From: Heterohyrax brucei
Lineage: Eukaryota > Chordata > Mammalia > Hyracoidea > Procaviidae
NCBI GenBank assembly: GCA_028571685.1
Contig: CM053154.1
Location: 15,718,001-15,782,000 of the forward strand
DNA: 64,000 bases
Reading direction: 5' to 3'
Under the pieces are notes generated by a model. The model saw only the letters and a list, made by a program, of their open reading frames with translations. It was not told the DNA's origin and made no database searches. This document shows positions 24,178-36,889 of the stretch, piece by piece; position 1 is the stretch's first letter, and every line of letters starts with the position of its first letter. Made by a program: the position numbers and the translations under genes.

Positions 24178-24879
24178 AGATCTATCTTTTGAGCAGATTT
24201 GCCCAGTGCAATGCATCGTTTGGTTTCTTGACTGCTAATTTCCATGGGTGTTGACTGTGGTTCCAAGTAAAATGAAATTCTTGACAGCTTCAATCTTCGT
24301 TGATCATAATGTCACTTATTGGCCCAGTTGTCAGGGTTTGTCTTTGCTTGATGTTGAGATATAATCCACACAGAAGGCTCTGGTCTCTGATCTTCGTCAG
24401 CAAGTGTTTCAATCATCTTCACTCTCAGCAAGCTTAGGAACCACTGATGGTCTGTTCCACCCTCAGTCCCTGCTCTTACTCTGACCGATACTGTAGATCT
24501 TCTACATCTTCTCTTTCCACGTATGCAGTTGATTCCATTCCTGTGTTTTCCATATGATGAGGTCCACATGTGTACTCTCCCATTTATGTTGTTGAAAAAA
24601 AGTATTTCCAACCAATAAGTGATCGGTCCTGCAAAATTCTATCATGCGATCTCTGCTGTCATTTCTATCAATGAGGCTGTGTTTTTCAACCTCCAGTGTT
24701 TCTGTTTCCCACCTTCAAATTTCAGTCACCAGTAATTATCAACGTGATGTATCTCGACTGTATTATTGATCTATTTCAGACTCCACAGGCGGGCAAAAAT
24801 CTTCAGCTTTTCTTCATCTTTGGCATTAGTTGTTGGTGTATAAATTTAATTAATAGTTGTATTAACTGGTCTTTCTTAT

Positions 24880-25032
24880 AAAACCCCAACCCCCTTTGTC
24901 ATCCAGGGAATTCCAACTCCTGGTGACCTTATGGGATAGAATTAAACTTCCCCATGGGGTTTCCAAGGGTCACTTGGTAGATTTGAATGACTGACCTTTT
25001 GGTTAGCAGCTAATGAGCCACCAAGGTTTCTA
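24880..25032 (-). repeat. AfroSINE inside the outer RTE
   Basis: 'aaaaccccaacccc' tail, 'ggggtttccaagggtcactt', 'ccttttggttagcagctaat', ending 'ccaccaaggtttc'. RTE sequence continues directly after it. Confidence 0.85.
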
Positions 25033-25690
25033 GTCTTTGTTATAGGTGTATAGATATTATCCTAGCATTGACAGCATTGTATTTCAGGATAGATTTTGAA
25101 ATATTCCTTTTTGATGATCAATGCAATACCTTTACTCATCAATTTTTCATTCCCAGCATAGCAGACCACATGACTGTCCGCTTCAAAATGGCCATTAGCA
25201 ATCTGCTTCAGCTTACTAATGCCTAGGATAATTGATCTTCAACTTTGCACTTCATTTTTTTTACAACTTCCAATTTTCCTTGGTTCATACTTCATTCCAC
25301 ATTCCAGTTATTAATAGATGTTTGCATCTGTGTCTTCTCATTTTCAGTCATGCCACACCAGCAAATGAAGGTCCCCAAAGCTTGACTCTATCAATATCAT
25401 TAAGGTCAACTTGACTTTGAGGAGGCAGCTCTTCTCCAACTGTATTTTGAGTGCCTTCCAATTTGAGGACCTCATCATTCAGTGTTCCACTATTATCCAC
25501 GAGATTCTTACTGGTCAATTTTTTTGGAAGCAGATTTCCAGATCCTTCTTCCCAGTCTATCTTAGTCCGAAAACTGCTGAAACTCATCCATTATAGGTGA
25601 CCCTACTGGTATTTGAAATATGTGTGACATAGCTTCCAGCATCACAGCAACACAGAAGCCACCCCAATATGGCAAACCAACAGACAAGTG

Positions 25691-26469
25691 GCGGGCAGAT
25701 GTCTTTGTGAATATTGAAAGGTCAAGAGGTCCTACCCAGAGTGTCCTGCTGGGTAATGATGCAACATTGAGAAAAGACACAGTTCTGATAAGATCAGATT
25801 AGTTGTGGAGATATAAAGAGTAAATTATCTTGAACAATGGGTCTAGTTAACTCATGCTGCCTGTAAAATCTGACACTGGGATTTTAATGAGCTCTCATTA
25901 TCGCAAAAATAAGCTAAAACATCACAGCATAAACACTTCTAAGAACTAGAGTCTTAATTTTTCAAGACATTTGGTCACTAAGCATCAAACTAACCCTTGA
26001 GTGAGAGCCAGGAAGAGCAAGTGTCTAAGTGGGGGACTACTCCAGAATGTGAACTCTCTATACCATTCCCACATGGCCGTTTAGAAAACACAAAATTAAA
26101 TCCTTAATGACTATGGTATTTGTCTATCTATAGTTGAGTTCTAAGTTCATTTATTGCTTGAAACTTTTGAATAGGAGCTTACCTACTTCCTCTTCTATAA
26201 ATCTATGACAGTAAACTCCAGAATGAAAATAATCTTTAAAGATTGAATAGTCACAAAAGAATATTTACAAAATACATGTATGGCATAAAGAATCGTGATA
26301 CAGTGAGCATCACACCTTTGCTCAGACCTCTGACTAGTGTTACAGGTCCCACAGAGGAAAAGCCAAAGCCTTCATATGATTGTTTCATATGCCCATGTCT
26401 TACTGGGTTGTTTTTCTTCTTAATTTGTAAGCATCTCTTACATATTCTAAACATAAATGTTTAAGAAAC
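25691..26469. other. Unassigned DNA
   Basis: No repeat or exon recognised. Confidence 0.45.
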
Positions 26470-26760
26470 CATTTTCAAAGCAGAAGTTATGATATTCAAT
26501 ATTTTATCCTAAAAGTGTTATAATTTTTCCTTTTACATTTAAGTGTTTAACCCACTTATGTTGACTTTCTATGTGTAGTGTGATGTTGGGGGTCCATTCA
26601 TGTGAATAGCCAGTTTTCCAAGTGCTATTTATTAAAAAGTCCAGTCTGTTCTCCTGATATGAAGGGCCAGGTCACGAGCATATCATTTCTATATTTCTAT
26701 GAGTCTGTATTTTGACTCTTTTTTGTTCCATTGGTTCCTGTGTCTACCTTTTCACCCAAC
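26470..26760 (-). mobile_element. L1 ORF2 fragment, antisense
   Basis: 'agtgtgatgttgggggtcca' and 'tttttgttccattggttcctgtg' style blocks recall the antisense ORF2 region also seen at 17.35-17.6 kb. Old and diverged. Confidence 0.6.
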
Positions 26761-27184
26761 ACTATTTCCGATTGAAAAAAAGACAAAGCAACTTCAGAAC
26801 ATAAGAATAGAAAGCTATTTCCTCAATATAGTAATAATACTTCCAGGAACATTTTCATTTAAGCCAGATGAGGCAAGGTACTTATTATTTTCATTATAAT
26901 TTAAATTGTTCTGGAAATGCCAACCAAGGCAACGATTCAATAACAAGCAATATACCAGCTGAGAAAGAAGAGACAATAATCCGTTATTTCCAGATGCTAT
27001 CACTGCTTTACTCAAAGGCCTCTGAAAACAATAAGAGAATTCTGTAAGGTGGTTAGTTGCAAAATTTGTATACAAAGAATATAGTTATTTTTGTGGAAAC
27101 AATTAGTACCAGAAAAGGAAATGTTCTACTCAGAAAAACATTAAAACCCAGAATACCAAGGAATTAGAAGAATAACAAACACCT
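26761..27184. other. Unassigned DNA
   Basis: AT-rich, nothing recognised. Confidence 0.4.
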
Positions 27185-27385
27185 GTTGAGGTTAGGAGAG
27201 TTTTTACATTATCACTTAATTCTCAAAGCAAGCTGTGGATAGGAGTTTTTATTATTATATCCATTTTGCAAGTGGGAAAACCAAGCCTCAGAGAGGTTCA
27301 GTAGCTTGCCAAGATTGTTTACAGAATACAGCAGTCAGAGTCTGATCCAAAGTTCATGATTTTATCCACTGGGCAAGAATGGCAG
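27185..27385 (+). repeat. MIR SINE
   Basis: 'cacttaattctcaaagcaag', 'gggaaaaccaagcctcagag', 'aggttcagtagcttgccaag' match the MIR core layout. Confidence 0.85.
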
Positions 27386-27724
27386 TATGCCTTTATAAAG
27401 GAACCTGTAGAGCTCTACTAAGGACTAAATGGAGAGGGTATGTCTTGGATAGGATGGCTATATGCCGTTAAAAACGTCAATTCCTTTTCAATTATATTTG
27501 AATTCAATGCAAACCCAATTCTGATAGGATTTTTAAATGATCATTTTATTGTAATATAATTCACATTAGGTTTTTTTTTTTTTTTTAATTCACAAAATGA
27601 TTCTAAACTTCACAAGTCTAAATAGGGAAATTCTGAGACAAGAAGTCCTAGCTGATATTAAAATGAAGCACAGGGCCACAGCTGTTAAAACAATGAGGTT
27701 GTGGGATAGAAAAACTCATTTATT

Positions 27725-27952
27725 CTCAACCAGGGACAATTTTGTCTCTTAAAGACATTTGTCATGCCAGAAGAAGTTTTTCACCATCACAGCTGAGGGA
27801 TGACATGGTACTGGCATCCAATGAGTAGGGAACAGGAATGATTTTGAACAGACAACGGTGCACAGGACAGCTTCCCACCCTACTCCCCTACAATAAAGAA
27901 TTGTCTGGTCCCAGAATGCCAACAGTGCTGAGGTTGAGAAACCTTAAAATAG
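27725..27952 (+). repeat. hAT-Charlie-type non-autonomous DNA element
   Basis: Ends 'ctcaaccagggacaattttg' and 'tgctgaggttgagaaacctt' are inverted relative to each other. The middle 'gcacaggacagcttcccacc' is typical of MER-type hAT elements. Family not fixed. Confidence 0.65.
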
Positions 27953-28131
27953 GGAAATGAACAAAACAGAGTACAGAATCTAGTGTTAGAAATAAGTATC
28001 TATAGAAATGTATTTTAATATAAAGGTGCTACTTTAATCAGTGGAACGTGGGAAAATAAAAAGCCTGAGTCTGGGAGAAATATTTGCAGTACATACGTCA
28101 GAGAAAAACAGTATCTCTAATATGCAAAGAG

Positions 28132-28293
28132 GGAAACCCTGGTGGTGTGGTGGGTTAAGTGCTACCACTGCTAACCGAAAGTTCGGCAGTTCATCTCCAG
28201 CAAGCACTCCTTGAATACTCTAGGGGCCAGTTCTACCCTGGCCCCTAGGGTCGCCATGAGTTGGATCCAACTTGACAGCATTTGGCTTGGCTA
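28132..28293 (+). repeat. AfroSINE
   Basis: 'gggaaaccctggtggtgtgg', 'gctaaccgaaagttcggcag', 'cctagggtcgccatgagttg', tail 'cttgacagcatttggc'. Confidence 0.92.
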
Positions 28294-30405
28294 ATATGTA
28301 AAGAGCTTTTACAAATCAATAAGGAAAAGACAAACCATCCAGATAAAATAGCAACACACACAGATAATTTATAAATTAAAAATATAATATTGTAATAACT
28401 TAACAATAAAGATATTTATAATATAAAATATAGAAAATATAATAATATAAAATGTAAATCAAGATGAGATATTATTTCATCAAGGAAAAAAATCTACAGA
28501 ACACAATGATTGAAGGCACAGACTTTTTGAGTCCAATAACCTGGGAATGAACCCTACATTGCCATTTTTTACTAGCAGTCATGAGTGTTACTAGCTGTGC
28601 AAACCTTCTGTTGTACAATTTCAAAGGAAAGGTACTCATCACAAAGAGTGGTTACATAATGAATAGTCTAAATTTATGTCACCTAAATGCTGGATAAACA
28701 GCTTTCCTTTATATAATCTGACCTTGTTTGACTGAATAAATCTGTACAAATTGAATCTTCCTTGTGCAAATTCACTAGAAGCCATATCAGGAAATTTTAT
28801 TAACTGTAATGATTTATTCAGCCCTCAAGAGTGCCATTTATTTCCAAGTAGAGAAATAGAGTTTTTCAGCATTTCATTACTCACTGATTTTCGCTTTAAA
28901 GTTCAGGTATAAAAATACCATCTATCGGGCTGCAAACATCATTAATAGTTTGGACAGTATTTATAAACAGTTTTTAAAAAATAATATTTGTGCATAACCC
29001 TAATATCTTGAAATGAGGTCTTCAACATTAGGGGAAAAAAGAAAATCACTCCTTTCTATTTGCTGCCCTTTAATTACCTAAAACTCAGGATTTGGAAGAG
29101 CACACAAATATAATCCTTATTATTTATTGTACTTATGGGAATTGTGAGTCTCAGGCAGTCTGAGGTCAAACAAATTTCAAAAACCCAGTGGAGAGTCACC
29201 AGAACTGCCTGGGTCCCAGGTGCCATACACGGGAGGCTGCAATTGTCCAGTGGTCAGGCACACAAGTGTCACTCAAGCCTCACAGGTGAATTCCTTAGCC
29301 CTGCTACCAAAACCTTTCTCATCCAGTCTCCATTGCACATCACATTTTGAGAGAGCCCACTATGGTCCCCTTTGCCCAGCTTAGGCACCAGTCACAGATG
29401 TCAACAGGAAGGGGCAGGTCTCACGAAGCTGTTCTTTTTGAGTGCAGGGCTGGTGCTAACATCCAAGAGTGGTGTGAAAGGATGCCTCAGGAACAAAAGC
29501 TTTTAGAAAAAATGACATTTACTTGCACAGAAGTTGCAAGGCAGTCACTTTTCAGAAGGGCTGGATCATTACATCAATACATAGTCATACAACAAATCTT
29601 AAGAGGAAAAAAAACCACAACATTACCATGGTCACCAGTTTTATATTAGTCTATTAAAGATGGTCAAATTCACAGAAGTGGGGACATATCTTTTGTGTCT
29701 GGAAAAGTTAGGGATAAAGTTGTTTTTATTAGTGAGTTAGAAAGTACTTGAAATGCTCAAAACTCTTCCCTGGTCTCACGTGTCTCTTGCAATGATTTCC
29801 GGGTTCCTTACCTGGTCCCTGTAAGCTCTAGAGGTCTGGTCTCATCACCCTCTGACGTCATTTCATTCCACTGAAAGCAAAATAAAAGCCTTTTTTTTTT
29901 TTGCTTTTCCTTTTATTCCTTTCATACTTCCGGATTCACTTGACCCGGGGCTGCTTTTGTTACATCATTCTGTCCTAAGGTATTCCTGGTATCATCTCTG
30001 ATTTTCCATCTCAGGGAGCAATTTTTGAGCCATTGATCCTGCTTAGTGAGACTGGGACTGCTACAAGAGCAGAAGTAACAATAAATTGTGAAAATTAACA
30101 AGCTCAGTTGAAGGGCAACCCCAATGACGTGAAAATACATTAGCTGAGAAGAATGTCTCACCGTTGAGCAAAATGCTTGCTGAGGCTAAACAGTTGGTTC
30201 CACTGTGCAAATATACTGTGCAAATATACTGAGAGGAATGAGATTTCTGTGGAAATCACAGTTAACAACACATTTTGTATTTGTCCAATGTGTCTGAACA
30301 AACCTGCTCCATTCCTTGATTTATCTGACATTGCTGAAGCATCTGTGTACCCTTTGATAGGGCTGCCTCAGAGAAGAATTGAGCAGGAAGCACCATGAAG
30401 TTAGG
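28294..30405. other. Unassigned DNA, largely AT-rich
   Basis: No element recognised over 2.1 kb. Two plus-strand ORFs at 29135-29649 have no family signal or splice context I can support. A direct repeat of 'gtgcaaatatact' occurs at 30206-30231. Confidence 0.4.
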
Positions 30406-30408
30406 AGC

Positions 30409-31200
30409 TGTGGTATAGTCAGTATGGCCCTTCTAGCCATAGTCTTGAAACCCCCACCAGATGACTGAGTGGGACTATGCAAATGAGCTCCTTGTGACCC
30501 ACCAAAGGGATTGGATACCTTGCTAATAACACGAATAAAGTGCACAGAACTGTTATGAGGTGGGACCATACAAATAACATGTATGGAATGCTAAAAAGGG
30601 GATTGCTTAGCTTGGCCATCCACTAGGCTTAAAATGAGCCATCTCAGAAGTAGAAAGGAGTCCTCACTACAATCAAGAAAGAAGAGTCAGGAATGGAGCA
30701 CATCTTCTGGACCCGGGTTGGCTGTGCTAAGAGCCTCTCTGACTCGGGAGACAACAGAACTGTAACCTGGAAGACAGTGAGAGACAGTGAGAAGCAACAG
30801 CAGAGGAAGCAGAGGCCGCAGAACCAGGAGACAGCACTTTGGGCTTCCTGGTCCATGGAGAAGGAGGGCTGCACATCTTTGAGTGTGAGGCTTGTTGGTG
30901 GAATGGAATTCGTCTGGGAATTTATTGACAAAGCTAAAGAACCTTGTAACACTTACTCAAGCAGGGCAGAGGCGTGGCTGGCCCAAGAGGCCTTCGGGGC
31001 TTAGAAGGGCTGAGGGAGCCCGGTCCAGAGAGAGGCTTGTCTGAGGACACAGCTGAGAAGGGGCTGTCGTGATTGAAGAATTGTACTGAGTCCTTCCTGA
31101 TCCTGTACAGCACCCTTAATAAACCCCTCAATCATATAGTCTGTGAGTTCCGTGTGGTCATTGCAATGAAGTTATCTAACCCAGCAGAGAAGTAGAGAAT
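30409..31200 (+). repeat. Possible LTR of an endogenous retrovirus-like element
   Basis: Starts near 'tgtggtatagtcagtatggc'. It carries a promoter-to-poly(A)-like order with 'aataaa' at about 31119 about 80 bases before the end and a GC-richer middle. No internal retroviral sequence flanks it, so it would be a solo LTR. Family unknown. Confidence 0.35.
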
Positions 31201-31984
31201 GCCACAGGAGGGACAGCTGGTGTCAGAATCGGTCAAAAGAGTGGCACAAAGAGGTGCTCCTTACCTGTACTTGGTTGAACGTGATTCTCTTTCCTTTGGT
31301 GATGTTAGGGGAGGTCAGATGCCCCTGCCAAGCTATTTTCACGGGGACGTATCTGCATTTCTACTTTTTGATTGCCCCCACCCAGCATAGGACCTAACTA
31401 TGATCAACTCTGTAAATATTTGTTGATGGAATGCAAGTGCTACCACTGTCAACCTCAGGTATGTGAAGTGTTTGTCATTTCTCTCACTTTGTCATCATCC
31501 CCTACTCTCCGACCCTTAGTGCATATTAAGAAATAAATGCAAACAAATTATGTACTTCTGCCTACTCGAAGTACATGAGGGATAACGGTAGTGTCTTGAG
31601 CCAAGGATGATAAATAGGTTTTGACTTGTGTGTCAACAGTAATTAACTGGTAGTGACTGCTAGGGGCACCGGAGTGAGAAGGATTCTGAGGTCACATCTA
31701 AGTTCAATGGAAAAGAGTATGATGTCAATTAGTGATGGGGCTGTGAGTCAAGAGTGAAAAATAGCACCCTATTTGCTGTGTGGATGCCATTCCCATCTTT
31801 AGTTACTTACTTTGACAGTAAAAAAGCTAAATGCTCTAAGTGCTGATGATGGAATTTAAGGTGCCAGCAATGAGATGAGGGGATGATTGAGGATATTAGC
31901 TTTTTGATGAATTCTTCAAAAATCCCAAGGCTTTACCTGCCAGGCAGAGTATTACATGAGGCGTCTGGGACAATAAAAGGCTCA
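31201..31984. other. Unassigned DNA with L2-like end
   Basis: 31385-31430 ('ctgtaaatatttgttgatgg') resembles an L2/MIR-age 3' end. The rest is unrecognised. Confidence 0.4.
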
Positions 31985-32165
31985 GATCAGTGGTTGCCAT
32001 ACCTGGATGGACATCAGAAATACCTGCGAGACTTTATAAATGTGTTCCTTGATCTCTATCAGCACATATCGGAATATGTCTTTTAGGGGCAGCGTTTAGG
32101 GCTAGGTATTTTTTAAAATGCCTTGGAATGTTTCAGATGCATATAATGTTTTAGAAAGAAAATGT
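31985..32165 (+). repeat. MER5A-like hAT remnant
   Basis: 'gatcagtggttgccatacct', 'acatcagaaatacctgcgag' and 'aggtattttttaaaatgcct' follow the MER5A layout. Confidence 0.65.
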
Positions 32166-32619
32166 GCTAAGATAGCTGAAATCCTGATCCTCCCCAGTGG
32201 GATATATAGGAAGCTAGTTGTCAAAAGTGATGTTTAGGGATTCTACAGAGCTTGGGAGCATCACAGACAATTTTCACCCCATAATTTGGTACCCATTTTT
32301 TTCCCGACATGCTGCTATGCCACATCTGCCAAACAGTCTCTCTCCAGTGCCTTCATAGACCATCCCCTGTGCCTACGCCTCCCATTTTTCCTGCCTTCAC
32401 CTACTACTTACTTCATTAACAGGTTCATTTTCTAATTTAACCTTCGTTACTACTAAAGTGGTCCATTGCCAAAGCAACTAGAAATGATACACCCTCATTT
32501 CAGGTTCGGTGGGACCCTGAACACTACTTGGTCATGTTCTGACTGCTTTCTCAGTTCCCATCGCTCACATGGTCCAAAAAAGACAAGGCATTTCCCCTTT
32601 GCCATACTGTTTAGTGACC
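32166..32619. other. Unassigned DNA
   Basis: Nothing recognised. Confidence 0.4.
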
Positions 32620-33240
32620 AGGGCCAGACTGCTCCTGGTTCTAAATCCATTGATCATTATTAATCTGCTGCATGATCTTTTTAAAACAATTATTATGATG
32701 ATTAAACGAAAGTATATGATCCAAGTCAACTTTGCATGCCCACCTCTCTGCAACTCTGTCTGCTCTCCTCACCACCCTGTGACACCGCACTCCTCCTTTT
32801 CACGCTTTAACATGCTTTACTTCCAGGATCCACTTAACGAACACCTGTCCGCTCCTCCCCACTCTCTCCTCTTCCCTCTAGAAAGAAACCCATAGCACAG
32901 CCTTCTATACATGTATAAAACCATAAAGGACACACATGACGTGCTCACTCTGTGTGCCTGAGTTCAATCCATTCTTTCTATGAAGTATTGACCTCAGTAC
33001 TGGTTTCAGGTCTGGGGCAGCAGCAAGTCTAGGAACCACGTTCCCAGGGGACCCTCCAGGCTGTCAGACCATCAGTTCAGGTCTTTTAATAGTGTTCTTG
33101 ATCTGCACACCTCTTTTTCTTGTGCTACATCAGGGACTACTCTACAGTGCATTGTCTGTGAGCCTTGTCTTTGGTGGAGGCCGGGCACCATCTAGTTCTT
33201 GTGGTCTCATCCTGCTGTAGTCTCCCAGTGATCTGCTACG
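32620..33240 (-). mobile_element. L1 3' UTR fragment, antisense
   Basis: Same 3' UTR type as 15.6-16.0 and 55.0-55.5 kb: 'cagtactggtttcaggtctg', 'aggggaccctccaggctgtc', 'ccatcagttcaggtctttta', 'accatctagttcttgtggtc'. Confidence 0.75.
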
Positions 33241-33370
33241 TGATCTTTGGCCAGTCATCTATCCTCTCTGTGCCTCATTTGTGTAAGTGTCTATTTCAGT
33301 GAAGATTGAATCAGAGCAAATGTGCACAGGCCATGGAAATGTAGCTGGCTTACAGTGTATGTCCAGTGGA
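33225..33370 (-). repeat. MIR SINE
   Basis: Reverse MIR core: 'gatctttggccagtcatcta', then 'cctctctgtgcctcatttgt'. Confidence 0.65.
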
Positions 33371-33712
33371 TCTTAGTTTTTAATTGTTACTCTGTTGATT
33401 TCTTTCTGATTTATACTGTTCCTGTACTAGGCCATGTCAACCTGCTCAGTCTTCCTTAAATTTCCTAGTGGAATTAAATTTATTCTGCTAAATAAATCTA
33501 ATAATTTTTCCTTCTTCAGTGCAACAGACCTGATCAGTATTACACTCAGCATATAACTCACTAGTTTACTGATTAAATGATGCATGGTGCACTTTACCAA
33601 GTAAAATGCTTGAGCTTAATAAATATTGAAAACAAATGACATAATTAATATTTCATTTTAAACATTTCAATATTTTATTTTTGATATTGCATTTAAAGAT
33701 TCTACACTAAAC
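33371..33712. other. Unassigned AT-rich DNA
   Basis: Nothing recognised. Confidence 0.4.
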
Positions 33713-33862
33713 ATGGAACCCTGGTGGAGCAGTGGTTAAAAGCTCAGCTGCTAACCAAAAGGTTGGTGGTTTGTATCTACCAGCAGCTTCTTAGAAACCC
33801 TATAGAATGGTACTACTCTGTCTTATAGAGTTTCTGTGAGTCTGAATCCAAGCATACTTTTT
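33713..33862 (+). repeat. AfroSINE
   Basis: 'ggaaccctggtggagcagtg', 'gctaaccaaaaggttggtgg', 'tgtcttatagagtttctgtg'. Confidence 0.9.
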
Positions 33863-34399
33863 ATTTATAGAGAAGCTGCAAATCTATCTCTAATCATGAA
33901 GATTTACACAAGGAATTTCAAAGAAAACAATTTCCAGGTTAATTCACTTTAAAAGAGAAGTTTGCTTAGGATGCATTAAAGTGAATTAGTCATATAACAA
34001 CGAATTTTGAATGTGAAGAGGATTCTATTCATCATAAAAATTAATTTGACGTGTCATTATTCTGTTTGGTAGATGTTCTCTTTTACTACCACCCGGTAGT
34101 TGGTAAGAAAAACACTGCAGGAAGAGCAAGGATATCTGGCAAACTGCTGAGATGAGATGCTATCAGAATAATACTTGTAGCTTCTTAACTGATGACAGCT
34201 GTATACTCCTAAGAAGTCAGGTATGATCTTAGAAGAGTGACCATTATCTCTGAGCGACTGACACTCTGAACAGAATGCAGTGATGTGATAGACTATTGTT
34301 ACCTGGGTCACTGTGATTTCTGATTAGAATAGCTGATCTAGAATACATCATGGCTACAAAGGACAGTTTGAGCTTGAATCTTTCTTGGCAGTTAGCAAA
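33863..34399. other. Unassigned DNA
   Basis: Nothing recognised. Confidence 0.4.
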
Positions 34400-35090
34400 A
34401 GCTGTTTGTGATTATAGTAGTTAGACCACAGACATCTGGAGTCTTAAAAGCTAGCAAGCTGCTATCTGAGGTCCAAGCTGCCACCAAATGGTCCCAACTA
34501 ATCCAGAACAGATGATCACCAAGAACAACAAAGACATGAGGGAAAAACAGCCCAGGAGAGAGAAGGATCCATGTGAATGGGTGACTGTATCAACATATGA
34601 CCAGAAGAACCGGATGGTGCCTGGCCCCAAGATGGGGCACACAATCTCGAGTCCCAGTGGTAACACAAGAAAAAGCAGAGTGCATCTCAAGAACTCCACT
34701 AGAAGACCGCAGTTGATGGTCTAGCAACCTGGGGGTTCCCCTGGGAGCATGGTCCCTAGACCTGCTTGCTGTCCTTGACCAGAAAACATTACTGAAGTCA
34801 ACCATTCAGACAGGAATGGACTGGACTCAGGAACACAATGTGACCATATGGTGTGTGTACTTTATGGGTCTATGCATCTATAGGATGCTGTCCTACTGGC
34901 ACTTACTAAAGGGAGAGGAGAGGGTGGAGAGGAGAGGACAGGCAGTTGTTAAGAGGGATATGGCATATATAGAATGAAAAGGAGGAGTGTGCTGTCACCA
35001 GGCAAGGAGAGCAGGAGGAAATGCACATAGGTGGGCATGCAAATTTAATTTGGATTGTATAGTTTCACTTAATCACAGTTAAAAAAAAAA
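34400..35090 (+). mobile_element. L1 3' UTR, sense, with poly(A)
   Basis: 'cttaaaagctagcaagctgc' onward is a sense L1 3' end. The last 300 bases closely match the insertion at 8070-8395. It ends in 'gttaaaaaaaaaat' near 35080. Confidence 0.8.
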
Positions 35091-36067
35091 TTAGACCACA
35101 GATAAACGAGGTAAAGGATAGTTTTATTTATAGCAGAATGTAACTCCCTAATAAATAGGTCCAATGGAAAGTATATAACAAATATATATCTTTCAAACAC
35201 TTTTTTCCACTTTTCTTTCCTAATGAGAACCTCACAGAACATGCCCTTTGACTATATTTAGTGCTCTTTGCTTTATCAAGAATAAAATAATAAATTTAGA
35301 GAGTATGTGAAAGTATAACTTAATTTTTTCCTTAGAAGCTTTTGTTATACACATGATTTTACCTTCCAAGTATCTTTCGTGATAAAAATAATTTAAATAT
35401 ATATTCCTTTTATCTAGGGAAAAATTCTAGAAGGCCTGAAGTTTAGCTCATTTGCAAATCTAAGATATTAAACAAGGGGAGGATGATTTTCAAATAGCCC
35501 CAGAAAATGAAGATTAGGGAGGCGCTTTGAGAAGAAGAAACTCATCCAAGTGGGAACATTAGGGAGCATCATCATGATCCACATCCACCAAGTGGCATTG
35601 CTGCTGTCCAGTGCGGTCCACTCTCTTCAAGTGTGCCTGACAATGAGACTAAGCTGAATATAACCTTAAAAGAGACAGGCATGTCCCTTCAGTGGTTGTA
35701 ATTGGATGTACACTTTCCTTGCTTTGCGAGAATGTACAGGCAAGCAGTTTGTGTGATCACATCCACCTTTGTATAGAGACAGACTGAATCTACCCTACCG
35801 TACCATTTTTTGAAGTGTGATAGGCTTCTAGACTACTTTCATTGCAGAGGCGATTGTCGCCAGTCCGCAAAATTTGTCTCTGCCTCTCCGACCTTTAGTT
35901 TCCTCATCCATTAAACAGGGACAGTAATTTTTCTTTTCTCATCAAATCAGTTTCCACAAATGGTGACCCCTGCATTGTGACATTCTGGAATTCTTTGATT
36001 CTCTTACAGGAGAAGGCATGTAGAGTGATTAGCGCAGTGCTCCCAATTCTGTGACTCATCTATCCAG
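35091..36067. other. Mostly unassigned DNA
   Basis: 'agtttcctcatccattaaac' around 35895 suggests a weak minus-strand MIR. The rest is unrecognised. Confidence 0.4.
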
Positions 36068-36213
36068 CCATCTGTTGCTGTGGAGTGGATTCTAACTCAC
36101 AGCCACCCTGCAGGATAGTTGGACTGCTCATAGGGTTTCTAAGGAATGGACGGTGGATTCAAGCTGTGGATCTTTTGGTTAGCCGCTGGTTTCTGAACTG
36201 CTGCACTACCAGG
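36068..36213 (-). repeat. AfroSINE
   Basis: 'ctgttgctgtggagtggatt', 'ctcacagccaccctgcagga', 'tcttttggttagccgctggt', ending 'ctaccagg'. Confidence 0.85.
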
Positions 36214-36889
36214 TATTTAGAATTCTGAGACTAGGCATTCTAGATATCTGATATTTTAAAAGGAAAATAAGATTCAAGGAGTAGGGGGGGGGTGGGAAAC
36301 CAGCAATGGGAAATGTAACAGGGTTATTTTTTCCTGAACGGCTCCAGTTTCAAGCTCTGGATCCTAAAGTGGCTTTCCGAGCTAAGGGCACCTGTGGGCC
36401 CATGAAGCTTTGGGGCCTGGGATACAGCCCACTGGAGATGTATTTACCTACCTAGCTACTTTTTGCACTAAAAAGGGTTTACTTCCTCTAAACATGGCCT
36501 GGATTACAATAACCTTGAAAGAAGCACAGAGTTAGGCAAAGTTTCAGTCCGTTATACAGAAGGTCTCCCTTGACAGTAAACTAACAACAGTACTTGGGGT
36601 TGATTTCTAGTTTTCACCAACCTCTGATTCATCTGTTGGTCTCATTTATCCTCCTTCCAGCCTTAGCAGCAGTGTGGGAATCCAGACTCTCTCAATGGTA
36701 TAAGCAACAGGAGCGACCACCAAGTGTCAGGACTGAAGACACAGAGAAGCTCTGGGAATGTGATCTACCAAGACAATAAGAGCTACAGAAAGTGGCAGAA
36801 TTCTTCCCCAGTCAACGCAAGTATTAGCACCTCAACAATACATTAGTTATGGCATTTTTCCATTATTATGTTAAAAATCTCCCACTTGT
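36214..36889. other. Unassigned DNA
   Basis: No element recognised. A G-run lies near 36281-36292. Confidence 0.4.

Larger units (their letters stand above)
23142..24428 (-). mobile_element. RTE LINE 3' fragment inserted in an RTE
   Basis: It begins exactly with the RTE 3' end ('gttgttgtcattaggtggca') and runs through the C-terminal region (to 23645), then resumes at 24180-24428 after an L1 insertion. Same orientation as the outer RTE, hence likely a second, 5'-truncated insertion. Confidence 0.78.
22018..25690 (-). mobile_element. RTE LINE, outer copy, interrupted
   Basis: 22018-23141 matches the 9670-10850 part of the RTE at 8.6-11.5 kb, and 24428-25690 matches its 10850-11518 part and continues further 5'. 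Between them another RTE is inserted. A SINE sits at 22517-22676 and another at 24880-25032. The RT fragment at 22382-22026 shows DVYLCFIDCAKAFDYENHNK. The 3' third is absent. Confidence 0.82.
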
